Source: Agromyces mediolanus
Lineage (GTDB): Bacteria; Actinomycetota; Actinomycetes; Actinomycetales; Microbacteriaceae
DNA length: 38,614 bases
Assembly (NCBI RefSeq): GCF_014648575.1
Contig: NZ_BMRJ01000004.1
Location: 52,782-91,395 of the forward strand
Direction: 5' to 3'
The notes below the pieces were generated by a model that was not told the DNA's origin, made no database searches, and worked only from the letters and a program-made list of their open reading frames with translations. The position numbers were made by a program, and so were the translations under genes. Positions 1-8,445 of this stretch are shown piece by piece (position 1 is the first letter of the stretch; every line of letters begins with the position of its first letter).

Positions 1-1
1 C

Positions 2-268
2 CTGAGTGACGAGCTCGTCGCGAAGATGCTCGCGGAGCTCGCGGCGAGCGGCGTCTCGCTCGGCGGTTGCACCGAGCTGATCGCGACGACAGCGCAACTG
101 TACGCCGCGCTCGGCGAGACGGCGGATGCCGAGGTCGAGACGCTCGACGAGGCGGCCGATCGCACCGAGCTGTTCGTCACCTACGGCTCCGGCGACTGCG
201 GCACGGTCGCGCTCGTGCCCGAGGGCGGCCGCTGGATCCTGACCGAGCAGTCCCAAGAGGTCTGCTGA
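2..268 (+). CDS. C-terminal part of an unrecognised protein (5' end outside window)
   Basis: The frame is open from the first bases of the window, so at least 88 residues are visible and the true start probably lies upstream; an in-frame ATG at 26 is the first inside the window. The visible part is acidic and has three cysteines (in GGC, GDC and as the very last residue), with a short beta-rich end (VALVPEGGRWIL). That is compatible with a small exported or lipoprotein-like domain stabilised by a disulfide, but I do not recognise a family and no function is proposed. The gene runs towards the GNAT gene on the opposite strand. Confidence 0.6.
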   Translation: MSDELVAKMLAELAASGVSLGGCTELIATTAQLYAALGETADAEVETLDEAADRTELFVTYGSGDCGTVALVPEGGRWILTEQSQEVC

Positions 269-332
269 GCCGAGCGCGACCGCGCGGCTCCCGAGCCCGA
301 CGGCGAGCGGCGGAAGCCGGATGCCTCACGAC

Positions 333-360
333 GAGCAATGGTTGCCGAAGTCCGTTGCTC
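333..360 (+). terminator. Hairpin between convergent genes
   Basis: GAGCAATGG (333-341) pairs with CCGTTGCTC (352-360) through nine base pairs including one G-U wobble, around a 10-nt loop. No T-run follows. It lies in the 123-bp gap between the convergent genes ending at 268 and 392, so a terminator role is inferred from position and fold only. Confidence 0.4.
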
Positions 361-391
361 AGTGCTGAGGCTGGGCGGACTCCGACCCGGA

Positions 392-1438
392 CTAGTACAC
401 GATCGTGTACCCGGTCTCCCGGGCCGCCGGTCGGTACCCCATCCGTTCGTAGAGCGCGAAGGCTCCCGTCGGGCTCGCCGCGTCGACCTCGAGCGTCGAG
501 AAGTCGATTCCCTCGGCGGCGGTTGCCCGGAGGTGCGCAGCGAGCAGAGCGCTGGCGACGCCGCGTCCCCTCGCCGCGCGGGCGACGCCGACAAGCGGCA
601 CATGGGTGCTCGAGAAGCCCTGGCGGGCCCAGTCGTCCTCGTCGACATCGGCGAGCACGAAGCCGACGGCCGCGTCGATCGCCGGGTCGACGGCGACGAA
701 TGAGAGCTGCGGCCGGAACGCCCTTCGCGACACGAACGCCCGCCACTGCTCGGCTGAGGACGGCTGGCTGCCCCAGTGGTCGCGGAAGGCGTCGTTGCGC
801 ACCTCGCGCGCCTGCTCGAAGCGTTCGGCGGTGAGGCGCTCCAGCCGGAGTCCGCCGCCGAGCTCGAGCGGCTCGATCGGTTCGGCGAGGTCGCGGCGCA
901 GGCCCGCGAAGAACCTGGCCGCGGTGAACCCTGCGGCGTCGAAGAGCGGAGCGGCGCCCGCGGCGCGGTCGTCGGAGAAGGCCATGATCCAGCCGGGGAG
1001 GTGGTGCTCGGACGCCGCGAGCTGCTGCTCGGCTCGCGCCCGCTGCCAGTCGAGCAGGAGCCGCCCGACGCCCCGCCGCCGATGGCGCGGGTGCACACCA
1101 CCCATGGCGATCGAGCGCACGAGCGTGTCCTGCCCGGGCGGCTGCTGCACGAGGCCCCAGGCGATCGCGTGGCCCGCGTCGTCGAGGGCCACGATCGAGT
1201 CGTGCTCGCGGTCGACGAACGACATGCCCAGCTCGTCGGCGAGATCGTCGCGGCTCGTCGAGTACTCGGGGTGATCGGCTTCGGAGATCGCGCGCTCGAG
1301 CTCGGCGACGGCGTCGAGCTCCGGTTCTCCGACGGGACGCCAGTCCGCGACGTCCGGATGTGCCAGGTGCGGCGCAGGGCTGCGCCGCACCCGCTCGCTC
1401 AGCGGCGTCAGGGGTCGCGCGGGGGTCCGCTCGGTCAT
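392..1438 (-). CDS. Tandem GNAT-domain N-acetyltransferase
   Basis: A 348-residue protein with two GNAT folds in a row. The first has the acetyl-CoA pyrophosphate loop in PRHRRRGVGRLLLDW; the second has ARGRGVASALLAAHLRA followed by the usual end ASPTGAFALYERMGY. Two-domain GNATs include mycothiol synthase MshD, but nothing here establishes that substrate, so the acceptor is unknown; it should be a cytoplasmic acetyl-CoA-dependent enzyme. The ATG at 1438 has no Shine-Dalgarno sequence, but TAGGCT lies six bases upstream, which supports this start as leaderless. It is downstream of, and in the same direction as, the ArsR-type regulator, with its own promoter in the gap. Confidence 0.85.
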   Translation of the reverse strand: MTERTPARPLTPLSERVRRSPAPHLAHPDVADWRPVGEPELDAVAELERAISEADHPEYSTSRDDLADELGMSFVDREHDSIVALDDAGHAIAWGLVQQPPGQDTLVRSIAMGGVHPRHRRRGVGRLLLDWQRARAEQQLAASEHHLPGWIMAFSDDRAAGAAPLFDAAGFTAARFFAGLRRDLAEPIEPLELGGGLRLERLTAERFEQAREVRNDAFRDHWGSQPSSAEQWRAFVSRRAFRPQLSFVAVDPAIDAAVGFVLADVDEDDWARQGFSSTHVPLVGVARAARGRGVASALLAAHLRATAAEGIDFSTLEVDAASPTGAFALYERMGYRPAARETGYTIVY

Positions 1439-1444
1439 CCGCTC

Positions 1445-1450
1445 AGCCTA
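1445..1450 (-). promoter_or_regulatory. -10 element TAGGCT, leaderless start of the GNAT gene
   Basis: TAGGCT on the minus strand ends six bases before the ATG at 1438. Transcription would then start at or next to the A of the ATG. No ribosome binding site is present. The hexamer is seen; the leaderless start is inferred. Confidence 0.5.
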
Positions 1451-1495
1451 GGTGGGCCGCCGTGCGTCGACAACGGGCGGAGGACGGGATTCGCG

Positions 1496-1510
1496 CCGGG
1501 TTTCGCCCGG
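1496..1510 (-). terminator. Short hairpin after the ArsR-type gene
   Basis: CCGGG (1496-1500) and CCCGG (1506-1510) form a five-base-pair stem with a five-base loop just past the stop codon of the regulator. There is no T-run, so this is weak evidence for termination. Confidence 0.3.
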
Positions 1511-1515
1511 GCGGG

Positions 1516-1839
1516 TCAGGAGGGCCCGGCCGCGTCGAGGATCGTGTCGAGGAGACCGGGGAAGCGGGCGTCGAGGTCCTCGCGGCGCAGGGTGAGGATG
1601 CGCCCGCGCCCGTTCGGCTCGTTTCGGATGACCCCGGCCTCACGGAGCACCTTCATGAGGTGCGACTTGGTCGATTTCGGCACGTTCGGGTCGCTCAGGT
1701 GGCAGGCGGCCATGTCGAGCGGGCCGTCGTGGAGCTGCTGCGCGATGGCGAGCCGCTCGGGGTCGCTCAGCGCGAAGAGCACGGCGCTGAGGGTGAGCTC
1801 CGCCCGCTCGGGGTGCGGGAGCTCGACGGGGGCGCGCAT
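1516..1839 (-). CDS. ArsR-type winged-helix transcriptional regulator
   Basis: A 107-residue DNA-binding protein. ALSDPERLAIAQQLHDG is the typical first helix of ArsR regulators, followed by a recognition region in VPKSTKSHLMKVLREAGVI and a wing at NEPNGRGRILTLRR. It has one Cys (AACHL), not the CxC metal site of ArsR or SmtB, so the signal is probably not a classic metal. The frame continues upstream, but ATG 1839 is preferred: it fits the size of the family and has TATTCT six bases upstream. The gene diverges from an MFS exporter 80 bp away, the usual arrangement for a local repressor of an efflux gene. That regulatory role is inference. Confidence 0.85.
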   Translation of the reverse strand: MRAPVELPHPERAELTLSAVLFALSDPERLAIAQQLHDGPLDMAACHLSDPNVPKSTKSHLMKVLREAGVIRNEPNGRGRILTLRREDLDARFPGLLDTILDAAGPS

Positions 1840-1845
1840 GGTTCG

Positions 1846-1851
1846 AGAATA
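1846..1851 (-). promoter_or_regulatory. -10 element TATTCT of the ArsR-type gene
   Basis: TATTCT is six bases upstream of ATG 1839 on the minus strand, with no Shine-Dalgarno sequence, implying a leaderless transcript. It touches the -35 element of the opposing exporter gene, so a repressor bound here could control both. Confidence 0.5.
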
Positions 1852-1852
1852 G

Positions 1853-1881
1853 TTGAATAATGCGCGGATGGCGAGTAGCGT
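1853..1881 (+). promoter_or_regulatory. Promoter of the MFS exporter, TTGAAT-17-TAGCGT
   Basis: TTGAAT (1853-1858) and TAGCGT (1876-1881) are separated by 17 bp, the best -35/-10 pair in the window. The start site would be near 1888, giving a leader of about 30 nt with AGGAT before ATG 1920. A 7-bp inverted repeat, CGCGCAT (1833-1839) and ATGCGCG (1860-1866), brackets the -35 region and is a candidate operator for the divergent ArsR-type regulator. Confidence 0.55.
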
Positions 1882-1919
1882 CCAATCGTTCGACATTTTT
1901 GGAACAGACAGGATGTCTC

Positions 1920-3107
1920 ATGCGCACTCGCCCGACCGGCCCCGGATTCGCCCTCGCGATCGTCGGGGTCACCGTGATGATGGCCGGCGCGAGCGCCCCC
2001 TCGCCGTTCTATCCCGTGCTCCAGGCCGAGCTCGGCATCGACTCGGGCACCATCACCGCGGTGTTCGCGGTCTATGCGATCACGCTCCTCGGTGCGCTGC
2101 TGACGACCGGCTCGCTGTCGGACCACCTCGGCCGCCGCCCGGTCGTCAGTGCCGGGTTCCTGCTCCTCGCGGTGAGCGTGCTCCTCTTCTGGCACGCGGA
2201 TGCCACGGCGACCCTGTTCGCGGCGCGGGCGGTGCAGGGGGCGGCGAGCGGGGTCCTGCTCTCCGCGCTCTCCGCGAGCATCGCCGACCTCGAGCCGGCC
2301 GGCCGTCCCGGCTCCGCCGCCCTCTGGAACGCGGTCGCGCCGATGGCGGGGCTCGCGCTCGGGGCGCTCGCCGCGGGCGCGGTGCTCGATGTCGCCCCCG
2401 AGCCGCTCGCCGCCGTGTTCCTCCCGCTCACGATCGCCTTCCTCGCCATGTCCCTGCTCGCCTGGGTCGCGCCGGAGACCTCCCCGCGCCACCCCGGCTG
2501 GCTGGCCTCGCTCCGCCCGCGGCTGGGGGTTCCCGCGCACGTGCGCGGTCTGTTCGTGAAGAGCACTCCCGTCGTGCTCGCCGGTTGGGCGACCGGCGGA
2601 CTGTTCCTCTCGCTCGGGGCGAGCATCGTGCACCGCGAACTCGGCGCCGAACTCCACCTCTGGCAGGGCCTCGCCGTCGCCGCGCTCGCCGGCTCCGGGG
2701 CGGTGTCGGCGGCGCTCATCCGCTCGCGCACCCCGCGCTTCATCACGATCTACGGGGCCGCCGCGCTCGCGGCGGGAACGGCGTTGAGCCTGCTCGCGCT
2801 CGGCGCGCACTCGCTCGCCGCGTACTTCGCCGCCGTCGTCGTCGCCGGCTCGGGATTCGGCACCGCCTTCATGGGTGTGCTGCGGTCGATCATCCCGAGC
2901 GTCGATCCGGCGGAGCGGGCCGCGACCTTCGCCGCCCTCTACACGGTGTCCTACCTGGCGTTCGGCATCCCCGCCGTCGTCGCCGGCCTGCTGGCCCCCG
3001 CGATCTCGCTGGGCGCGACGACCTACGGCTACGGCGCGGTCGTCGTGCTGCTCGCCGTTCTCGCAGCGGCGCTGCGCTGGCGGGCGCCCGGCCGCGCGGG
3101 CTACTGA
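1920..3107 (+). CDS. MFS drug-efflux-type transporter
   Basis: A 395-residue polytopic membrane protein with about twelve hydrophobic segments. The cytoplasmic loop 2-3 signature of the major facilitator superfamily is visible as GSLSDHLGRRPV, and the first helix contains APSPFYPVLQ, typical of drug:H+ antiporters. The ATG at 1920 is chosen because AGGAT sits six bases upstream; an in-frame ATG at 1860 would fall inside the promoter. The gene is divergent from an ArsR-type regulator that probably controls it. Its last seven bases overlap the end of the next MFS gene on the other strand. The substrate cannot be read from the sequence. Confidence 0.9.
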   Translation: MRTRPTGPGFALAIVGVTVMMAGASAPSPFYPVLQAELGIDSGTITAVFAVYAITLLGALLTTGSLSDHLGRRPVVSAGFLLLAVSVLLFWHADATATLFAARAVQGAASGVLLSALSASIADLEPAGRPGSAALWNAVAPMAGLALGALAAGAVLDVAPEPLAAVFLPLTIAFLAMSLLAWVAPETSPRHPGWLASLRPRLGVPAHVRGLFVKSTPVVLAGWATGGLFLSLGASIVHRELGAELHLWQGLAVAALAGSGAVSAALIRSRTPRFITIYGAAALAAGTALSLLALGAHSLAAYFAAVVVAGSGFGTAFMGVLRSIIPSVDPAERAATFAALYTVSYLAFGIPAVVAGLLAPAISLGATTYGYGAVVVLLAVLAAALRWRAPGRAGY

Positions 3108-4354
3108 GCCGCGACCGGGGCTTCGGCGACGGCGTCCGGCTCCTGCGGAGGGAGGTGCTCGCTCGCCCGCTCAGCGAGGACGAACGACAGGCCGAGTCCC
3201 GCCGCGACGAGGACGGCCATCGCGACGAAGACCAGCTGGATGCCGCCGGCGTCGGCGAGTACGCCGAGGAGCGGGGTGGCGAGCCCGCCGAGGGACAGGG
3301 TGAGCCCCAGGGTGAGTCCGCTCGCGACGCCGATCCGGTTGGGGAGGTAGGAATGCGAGAGCGTGATCTGCGGGGCGAACGGGAGGAACAGGCTGAACCC
3401 GAGCGCCGCCGTCGCGGCGATGACGATCTCGGCGCTGGGCGCGAGCACGATCCCCAGGATCGACAGGACGGCGAGCGCGTAGCCGATCCGGACGATGCGG
3501 AGTCGGCCGATGCGGTCGGCGAGCCATCCGCCGAGCAGGGTGCCGACCGCGCCTGCCGCCGGGAAGAGCGACAGCGCCAGGGAGGCGAACTCCGGAGAGG
3601 CGTCGAAGCGGTCGATGGAGTAGAGCACGACGAAGGCCGAGGTGCCGACGTAGGCCACCGACCACATCGCGAGCACGACCGTGAGCCAGACGAACGAGCG
3701 CCAGTCGTCGCGCGCGGTCATCGGCGCTCTGGCCGGCGAGATGGCCGAGCTCGCTGCGGAGCGAGCCGCCCGACTGGACCGGCGTGTGGCGACGAGGTAG
3801 ACCGCGCCGAGTACGACGGCGGGCAGGAACAGCAGTGTGGTGCCGGGGAGCCCGAACCAGCCGACCGCCAGCACGACCGCCGCGGGGGCGAGGGCGACGC
3901 CGACGTTCCCGCCGACCGAGAACACGCTCATGGCGCCGCTCGTGCCGCCGCCGGCCGCTCGCGCCTCCATGGTCGCGGCCGGGTGGTAGGCGGCGACCCC
4001 GATGCCGGACAGGGCGATGGCCACCAAGACGGCGGGGTACCAGTCGGCGAGGAGTCCGCTCACGGCGACGCCGGCTCCCGCGACGAGCAGGCCCGCGAGG
4101 CTCAGCCAGCGCAGCCCGAAGCGGTCGCCCAGGTAGCCGAAGACCGGCTGCGCGACGCTCGACAGGGCGGTGGCGGCGAGGGTGATGCCCGCGACGGCTG
4201 CGTAGCTGTAGCCGGCCTGCAGCACGAAGAACGGGAGCAGCGCGGCGACCGCCCCGGTGAAGAAGTCGTTCGCCGCGTGCGTGGCCGTCAACGTCCAGAG
4301 CATGGTGCGGGAACGGGAAGCGGTCGCGGGGGCGGGGGTCGTGGTGGCGCGCAT
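3101..4354 (-). CDS. MFS transporter, fosmidomycin-resistance (Fsr)-like
   Basis: A 417-residue membrane protein with two bundles of about six helices and a charged central loop. THAANDFFTGAVAALLPF, the loop GYLGDRFG, and GIGVAAYHPAA followed by SVFSVGGNVG resemble the Fsr group of MFS exporters, where a histidine-containing AxxHP motif and a QVGGN/SVGGN motif recur. ATG 4354 is selected for its Shine-Dalgarno sequence GAGAGGA five bases upstream; an ATG 14 codons earlier lacks one. It follows the acyl-CoA carboxylase alpha gene in the same direction, but a 158-bp gap with a hairpin and its own -10 element suggest separate transcription. Fosmidomycin as substrate is not shown. Confidence 0.87.
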   Translation of the reverse strand: MRATTTPAPATASRSRTMLWTLTATHAANDFFTGAVAALLPFFVLQAGYSYAAVAGITLAATALSSVAQPVFGYLGDRFGLRWLSLAGLLVAGAGVAVSGLLADWYPAVLVAIALSGIGVAAYHPAATMEARAAGGGTSGAMSVFSVGGNVGVALAPAAVVLAVGWFGLPGTTLLFLPAVVLGAVYLVATRRSSRAARSAASSAISPARAPMTARDDWRSFVWLTVVLAMWSVAYVGTSAFVVLYSIDRFDASPEFASLALSLFPAAGAVGTLLGGWLADRIGRLRIVRIGYALAVLSILGIVLAPSAEIVIAATAALGFSLFLPFAPQITLSHSYLPNRIGVASGLTLGLTLSLGGLATPLLGVLADAGGIQLVFVAMAVLVAAGLGLSFVLAERASEHLPPQEPDAVAEAPVAAQ

Positions 4355-4398
4355 GGGGTCCTCTCGATGCGCCGCGGAGGCGTCCGCGTGCGGCACCC

Positions 4399-4404
4399 AC
4401 CCTA
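4399..4404 (-). promoter_or_regulatory. -10 element TAGGGT of the Fsr-like gene
   Basis: TAGGGT on the minus strand would start transcription about 38 nt before ATG 4354, leaving room for the GAGAGGA ribosome binding site. TTCTCT lies 17 bp further upstream as a poor -35. A short direct repeat, ACTT-CTCT-ACTT, is in the same A/T-rich patch. Confidence 0.4.
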
Positions 4405-4496
4405 CAGCTCCTCAGACAAGTAGAGAAGTTAAGGCTCGCGCGCGCCGGATCTCCCCGGGTCGCCACGCTGCGCGGAGTCCCGAGGAAGCCGAGGAG

Positions 4497-4513
4497 AGCG
4501 CCGGCTCGGCGCT
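4497..4513 (-). terminator. Hairpin at the end of the carboxylase alpha gene
   Basis: AGCGCCG (4497-4503) and CGGCGCT (4507-4513) form a perfect seven-base-pair stem with a three-base loop, starting on the last base of the stop codon. No T-run follows, as is common in high-GC actinobacteria. Confidence 0.45.
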
Positions 4514-6291
4514 TACGCGTCGGCGATCGACAGCAGCAGGTGCCCGCTCGACACCGTGACGCCCGGCTCGGCGTTCACGACGCCGACGATGCCGTCCTTG
4601 TGCGCGATGATCGGCTGCTCCATCTTCATCGCCTCGAGCACGAGCACGAGGTCGCCCTTGACGACCTTGTCGCCCTCGGCGACGGCGACCTTCACGACGG
4701 TCGCCTGCATGGGGGCCTTCACGGCGTCGCCGGTGGCGGTGTCGACGGCCCCGCCCGCGGCGCGGCGGCGAGGAGCCGGGGCGCCGGCCGAGGCGCCGCC
4801 GTTGGACCCGGCGGTGCCGACGAGCTTCTTCGGCAGCGAGACCTCGATGCGGCGGCCGTCGACCTCGACGACGACGCTCGCGCGCGCGGCCGGGCCGCGC
4901 ACCTCCTCGAGCTCGCCCGACCAGGGCTCGAGCGTGTTCTCGTACTCGGTCTCGATCCAGCGCGTGTAGATCGAGAACGGCTGCTCGCCCTCGGGCGCGA
5001 AGGCCGGGTTCGTCACGATGTCGCGGTGGAACGGCAGCACCGTGGGCAGGCCGGCGACCTCGAACTCGTCGAGGGCGCGGCGGGCGCGCGAGAGCGCCTC
5101 CTGGCGGTCCTTGCCGGTCACGATGAGCTTCGCGAGCAGCGAGTCGAAGGCGCCCGAGATCTCGTCGCCGCTCGTCACGCCCGAGTCGACGCGGATGCCG
5201 GGGCCGCCGGGGAAGCGGAGCTGGTGGATCGGGCCCGGCGCGGGCAGGAAGTTGCGGCCCGGGTCCTCGCCGTTGATGCGGAACTCGATCGAGTGGCCGC
5301 TCGCCTCGGGGTCGTCGTAGTCGAGCACGCCGCCCTCGGCGAGGCGGAACTGCTCGCGCACGAGGTCGAGGCCGGTGACCTCCTCGGACACGGGGTGCTC
5401 CACCTGGAGGCGGGTGTTCACCTCGAGGAAGGAGACGGTGCCGTCCTGGCCGATGAGGAACTCGCAGGTGCCGGCGCCGACGTAGCCGACCTCCTTCAGG
5501 ATGGCCTTCGAAGCCGAGTAGAGGGCGTCGATCTGCACCTGGCTGAGGAACGGCGCGGGCGCCTCCTCGACGAGCTTCTGGTGCCGGCGCTGCAGCGAGC
5601 AGTCGCGGGTCGAGACGACGACGACGTTGCCGTGCTGGTCGGCGAGGCACTGGGTCTCGACGTGGCGGGGCTTGTCGAGGTACTTCTCGACGAAGCACTC
5701 GCCGCGGCCGAAGGCGGCGACCGCCTCGCGGGTGGCCGAGTCGAAGAGCTCGGGCACCTCCTCGCGGGTGCGGGCGACCTTGAGGCCGCGGCCGCCGCCG
5801 CCGAACGCCGCCTTGATCGCGACGGGCAGACCGTGCTGGTCGACGAACTCGAGCACCTCGTCGGCGCCCGCGACGGGGTTCAGCGTTCCGGGGGCGAGGG
5901 GTGCGCCGACCTTCTCGGCCACGTGCCGCGCGGAGACCTTGTCGCCGAGGCGCTCGATGGCCTCGGGGGAGGGGCCGATCCAGACGAGGCCGGCGGCGAT
6001 GACCGCGCGGGCGAAGTCGGGGTTCTCGGCGAGGAAGCCGTAGCCCGGGTGCACAGCGTCCGCGCCGGAGCGGCGGGCGACCGAGAGCAGCTTGTCGATG
6101 ACGAGGTAGGTGTCGGCGCTCGTGGCGCCGTCGAGGGCGTACGCCTCGTCGGCGAGCTTCACGTGGCGCGCGTCGCGGTCCTGGTCGGCGTAGACGGCGA
6201 CCGAGCCGATTCCGGCGTCGCGGGCCGCCCGGATGACGCGGACGGCGATCTCGCCACGGTTGGCGATGAGGACCTTGGTGATGCGCGGCAT
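4513..6291 (-). CDS. accA3: Acyl-CoA carboxylase alpha subunit (biotin carboxylase plus biotin carrier)
   Basis: A 592-residue protein of the actinobacterial AccA3/BccA type. It carboxylates its own biotin with ATP and bicarbonate, and a beta subunit then transfers the carboxyl to acetyl- or propionyl-CoA for fatty-acid synthesis. Visible parts are the N-terminal [19 protein letters not shown], the ATP-grasp region with [12 protein letters not shown], the catalytic loop [14 protein letters not shown], and the C-terminal biotinyl domain with EAMKM; the biotinylated lysine is K556, 36 residues from the end. An Ala/Pro-rich linker precedes the biotinyl domain. ATG 6291 gives the family N-terminus and has TAGAGT eight bases upstream. 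The matching beta and epsilon subunits and the biotin ligase lie 5-9 kb away. Confidence 0.95.
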   Translation of the reverse strand: MPRITKVLIANRGEIAVRVIRAARDAGIGSVAVYADQDRDARHVKLADEAYALDGATSADTYLVIDKLLSVARRSGADAVHPGYGFLAENPDFARAVIAAGLVWIGPSPEAIERLGDKVSARHVAEKVGAPLAPGTLNPVAGADEVLEFVDQHGLPVAIKAAFGGGGRGLKVARTREEVPELFDSATREAVAAFGRGECFVEKYLDKPRHVETQCLADQHGNVVVVSTRDCSLQRRHQKLVEEAPAPFLSQVQIDALYSASKAILKEVGYVGAGTCEFLIGQDGTVSFLEVNTRLQVEHPVSEEVTGLDLVREQFRLAEGGVLDYDDPEASGHSIEFRINGEDPGRNFLPAPGPIHQLRFPGGPGIRVDSGVTSGDEISGAFDSLLAKLIVTGKDRQEALSRARRALDEFEVAGLPTVLPFHRDIVTNPAFAPEGEQPFSIYTRWIETEYENTLEPWSGELEEVRGPAARASVVVEVDGRRIEVSLPKKLVGTAGSNGGASAGAPAPRRRAAGGAVDTATGDAVKAPMQATVVKVAVAEGDKVVKGDLVLVLEAMKMEQPIIAHKDGIVGVVNAEPGVTVSSGHLLLSIADA

Positions 6292-6299
6292 AGTTCTCA

Positions 6300-6305
6300 A
6301 CTCTA
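6300..6305 (-). promoter_or_regulatory. -10 element TAGAGT of the carboxylase alpha gene
   Basis: TAGAGT ends eight bases before ATG 6291 and there is no clear ribosome binding site, so the transcript probably has almost no leader. The identical hexamer precedes accD, which would let the two subunits share sigma-factor preference. The rest of the 135-bp gap to maf shows no gene. Confidence 0.5.
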
Positions 6306-6426
6306 TTGCGCGGGACCCCCTCGGCTTTGAAGGGCTCCCACAAAAAGACACGGGTGCATGGTGCGGCAGCTCACAACTGCGGCCTCAGCTCGGCGGAGTT
6401 GCCGATCAGATCGGTGGATTCGGGGC

Positions 6427-7062
6427 TCAGCGGTTCCAGAGCCCGGTCCACGGCACGCCGAGTTCGCGCACGAGCTCCCGGAGCGTCGAGAGCGAGAGGC
6501 CGACGACGGTCGACGGGTCGCCCTCGACCGAGCGGATGAACGGGCCGCCCAGACTGTCGACGGTGAACGCCCCCGCCACGGCCAGCGGCTCGCCCGTCGC
6601 GATGTAGGCGTCGATCTCGGCCTCGTCGAGCGTCGCGAAGCGCACCGTCGCGACATCCGCCCGACCCACCGCCCGGTTCACCCGGCCGCCGCGGTGGTCG
6701 ATGAGCCAGTGCCCCGACCACAGCGCGCCGCTGCCGCCGTTCTGGGCGAGCCAGCGCTCCTTGGCGACCTCCGGCGTGTGCGGCTTGCCGTGGATGCGGC
6801 CGTCGACGAGGAACGCCGAGTCGCCGCCGAAGATCAGCCCGTCGATCGGCTCGCCGCCGGGGGTCGTGCCGAGCAGCGCCTCCGCCTTCGCCTGCGCGAG
6901 CAGCTGCACCATCCGCTCGACCGGCAGCGGCCCGTGCTGCCCCTCGTACGCCTCCACGACCGCGCGCTCGTCGACGCCGGGGGCGACGGCGATCGGCTCG
7001 ATGCCCGCCGCGCGGAGCGTCTGCAGCCGGGCGGGGGAGGTGGAGGCGAGGTAGAGGCGCAT
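6427..7062 (-). CDS. maf: Maf-family nucleotide pyrophosphatase
   Basis: A 211-residue Maf/HAM1-fold protein. The family hydrolyses non-canonical or mispaired nucleoside triphosphates to monophosphates in the cytoplasm. The N-terminus MRLYLASTSPARLQTLRAAG contains the SxSPxR signature, GLIFGGDSAF carries the conserved aspartate region (usually ADT; here GDS), and GKPHTPEVAKE is the standard lysine-proline motif. The C-terminal SLGGPFIRSVEGDPSTVVGL is also typical. The gene precedes the carboxylase alpha gene in the same direction, an association also seen in mycobacteria. ATG 7062 gives the canonical start and has CAAGAT six bases upstream. Confidence 0.93.
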   Translation of the reverse strand: MRLYLASTSPARLQTLRAAGIEPIAVAPGVDERAVVEAYEGQHGPLPVERMVQLLAQAKAEALLGTTPGGEPIDGLIFGGDSAFLVDGRIHGKPHTPEVAKERWLAQNGGSGALWSGHWLIDHRGGRVNRAVGRADVATVRFATLDEAEIDAYIATGEPLAVAGAFTVDSLGGPFIRSVEGDPSTVVGLSLSTLRELVRELGVPWTGLWNR

Positions 7063-7068
7063 GCGACC

Positions 7069-7110
7069 ATCTTGCCGGGCGGAGGCCGCCCCGCGCTGCT
7101 GTGGGATGCT
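7069..7110. promoter_or_regulatory. Divergent promoter region between maf and the methyltransferase gene
   Basis: Only 54 bp separate the two start codons. On the minus strand CAAGAT (7074-7069) is six bases from the maf ATG; on the plus strand GATGCT (7105-7110) is six bases from the methyltransferase ATG at 7117. Each matches the -10 pattern at its A and last T but not at the first T, so these are weaker calls than the TANNNT elements elsewhere. Confidence 0.35.
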
Positions 7111-7116
7111 CGATGC

Positions 7117-8445
7117 ATGCTCGGAACCCTGCTCGACCTCCAGGTCGACCGCATCGCCCACGGCGGCATCGCGGTCGCCCGCCACGACGGCCGCGTCGTC
7201 TTCGTCGCCGACGCCATCCCCGGCGAGCGGGTGCGGGCACGGGTGACGGATGCCTCGAAGGACCGCTTCTGGCGCGCCGACACCGTCGAGGTCCTCGACG
7301 CCTCGCCCGACCGCCGCGAGCACGTCTGGGCCGAGGCCTCCGTCGATCGCGACCCTGCCGCGCGCGCCGGCGGCGCCGAGTTCGGCCACATCCGCATCGA
7401 GCGCCAGCGCGCGCTCAAGGGCGAGGTCCTCGCCGACGCCCTCTCGCGCATGGGCGGCGTCGCGCTCGCCCCCGAGGTCGCGGCCGTGGCGGAGGAACTC
7501 GCCCCCGGGGTCGATGCCGCGAACGGCACGGGCTGGCGCACCAGGGTGCGGCTGCACGTCGACGAGGAGGGCCGTGTCGGGCCGTACGCCGCCCGCAGCC
7601 GCCGGGTCGTCCCCGTCGCCTCGCTGCCGCTCGCGGCGGTCGAGCTGGCGGCGCTCGCGCCGCTCGACGCTCGCATGCCGGGCGTCGGGGCGATCGACCT
7701 CGTGCTGCCGAGCGCGGGAGAGGCCCAGCTCGTCACCGTCGAGGCGACCGCCGAACCGCGCCAGCGGGGCCAGCGGGGCCAGCGTGGACGGCGCGGCGGC
7801 CAGCGGCGCGCGCAGCCCGCGCCCCCGGCGCCGCCCCGCGACACCGTGATCGTCGAGGAGCTCGTCGCCGGGCGGCGCTTCCAGGTCGACCGCGGCGGCT
7901 TCTGGCAGGTGCACCGCGGCGCCGCCGCCACCCTGCACGCCGCCGTCCAGCGCGCGATCGACGCCGAGCGCTTCGACCCGCGCGCCGCGAACCTCGACCT
8001 CTACGGCGGCGTCGGCCTGCTCGCGGCCGCCGTCGGGGACCGCTTCGGCGACACCACCCGCATCACGACCGTCGAGGCGGATGCGCGCGCCACGCTGCAC
8101 GCGGGGGAGAACCTCGCCGAGTGGGTCGGAGCGCAGGCCGTGACCGGCCGCGTCGACCGGTTCCTCGCCGAGCTCGAGGCCGGCGCGGGCGCCGCCGAGC
8201 GCGCGAGCCTCACGGCCGGCACGGTCGTGCTCGACCCGCCGCGCGCGGGCGCCGGCCGCGAGGTCGTCGACCGGATCGCCGGGCTCGCACCGGCCCAGAT
8301 CGTCTACGTCGCGTGCGACCCGGTCGCGCTCGCGCGCGACGTGGCCCTCTTCCGAGGGCACGGCTACGAACCGGAGGCGATCGAGGCGTTCGATCTGTTC
8401 CCGAACACGCATCACCTCGAAGCAGTGGTGCGTCTCGCCCGCTAG
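7117..8445 (+). CDS. TRAM-domain class I RNA (uracil-5-)-methyltransferase, TrmA/RlmD-like
   Basis: A 442-residue protein. Residues 1-60 form a TRAM RNA-binding domain (LLDLQVDRIAHGGIAVARHD, then FVADAIPGERV). The C-terminal half is a SAM-dependent methyltransferase with NLDLYGGVGLLAAAVG, the motif VLDPPRAGAGREVVD, and the nucleophile in YVACDPVALARD (C400). The family makes 5-methyluridine in tRNA or 23S rRNA. The cysteines that bind an iron-sulfur cluster in RlmD are absent, and residues near 215-235 hold a low-complexity RQRGQRGQRGRR stretch, a possible RNA-binding linker. ATG 7117 is the start that begins directly at the TRAM domain. The precise target base is unknown. Confidence 0.88.
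   Translation: MLGTLLDLQVDRIAHGGIAVARHDGRVVFVADAIPGERVRARVTDASKDRFWRADTVEVLDASPDRREHVWAEASVDRDPAARAGGAEFGHIRIERQRALKGEVLADALSRMGGVALAPEVAAVAEELAPGVDAANGTGWRTRVRLHVDEEGRVGPYAARSRRVVPVASLPLAAVELAALAPLDARMPGVGAIDLVLPSAGEAQLVTVEATAEPRQRGQRGQRGRRGGQRRAQPAPPAPPRDTVIVEELVAGRRFQVDRGGFWQVHRGAAATLHAAVQRAIDAERFDPRAANLDLYGGVGLLAAAVGDRFGDTTRITTVEADARATLHAGENLAEWVGAQAVTGRVDRFLAELEAGAGAAERASLTAGTVVLDPPRAGAGREVVDRIAGLAPAQIVYVACDPVALARDVALFRGHGYEPEAIEAFDLFPNTHHLEAVVRLAR

Noticed and set aside
1840..1866. GGTTCGAG resembling a tRNA T-loop
   Set aside because: No acceptor, D or anticodon stems surround it, and it lies in the ArsR/MFS promoter region.
1920..4354. Two adjacent MFS genes as a duplicated pair
   Set aside because: They belong to different MFS groups (drug exporter and Fsr-like), face opposite directions and share no obvious sequence beyond superfamily motifs.
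1853..4423. Plus-strand open frame of more than 800 codons across both MFS genes
   Set aside because: It runs in a wrong frame through the first transporter and antisense to the second, and shows no membrane helices or domains.
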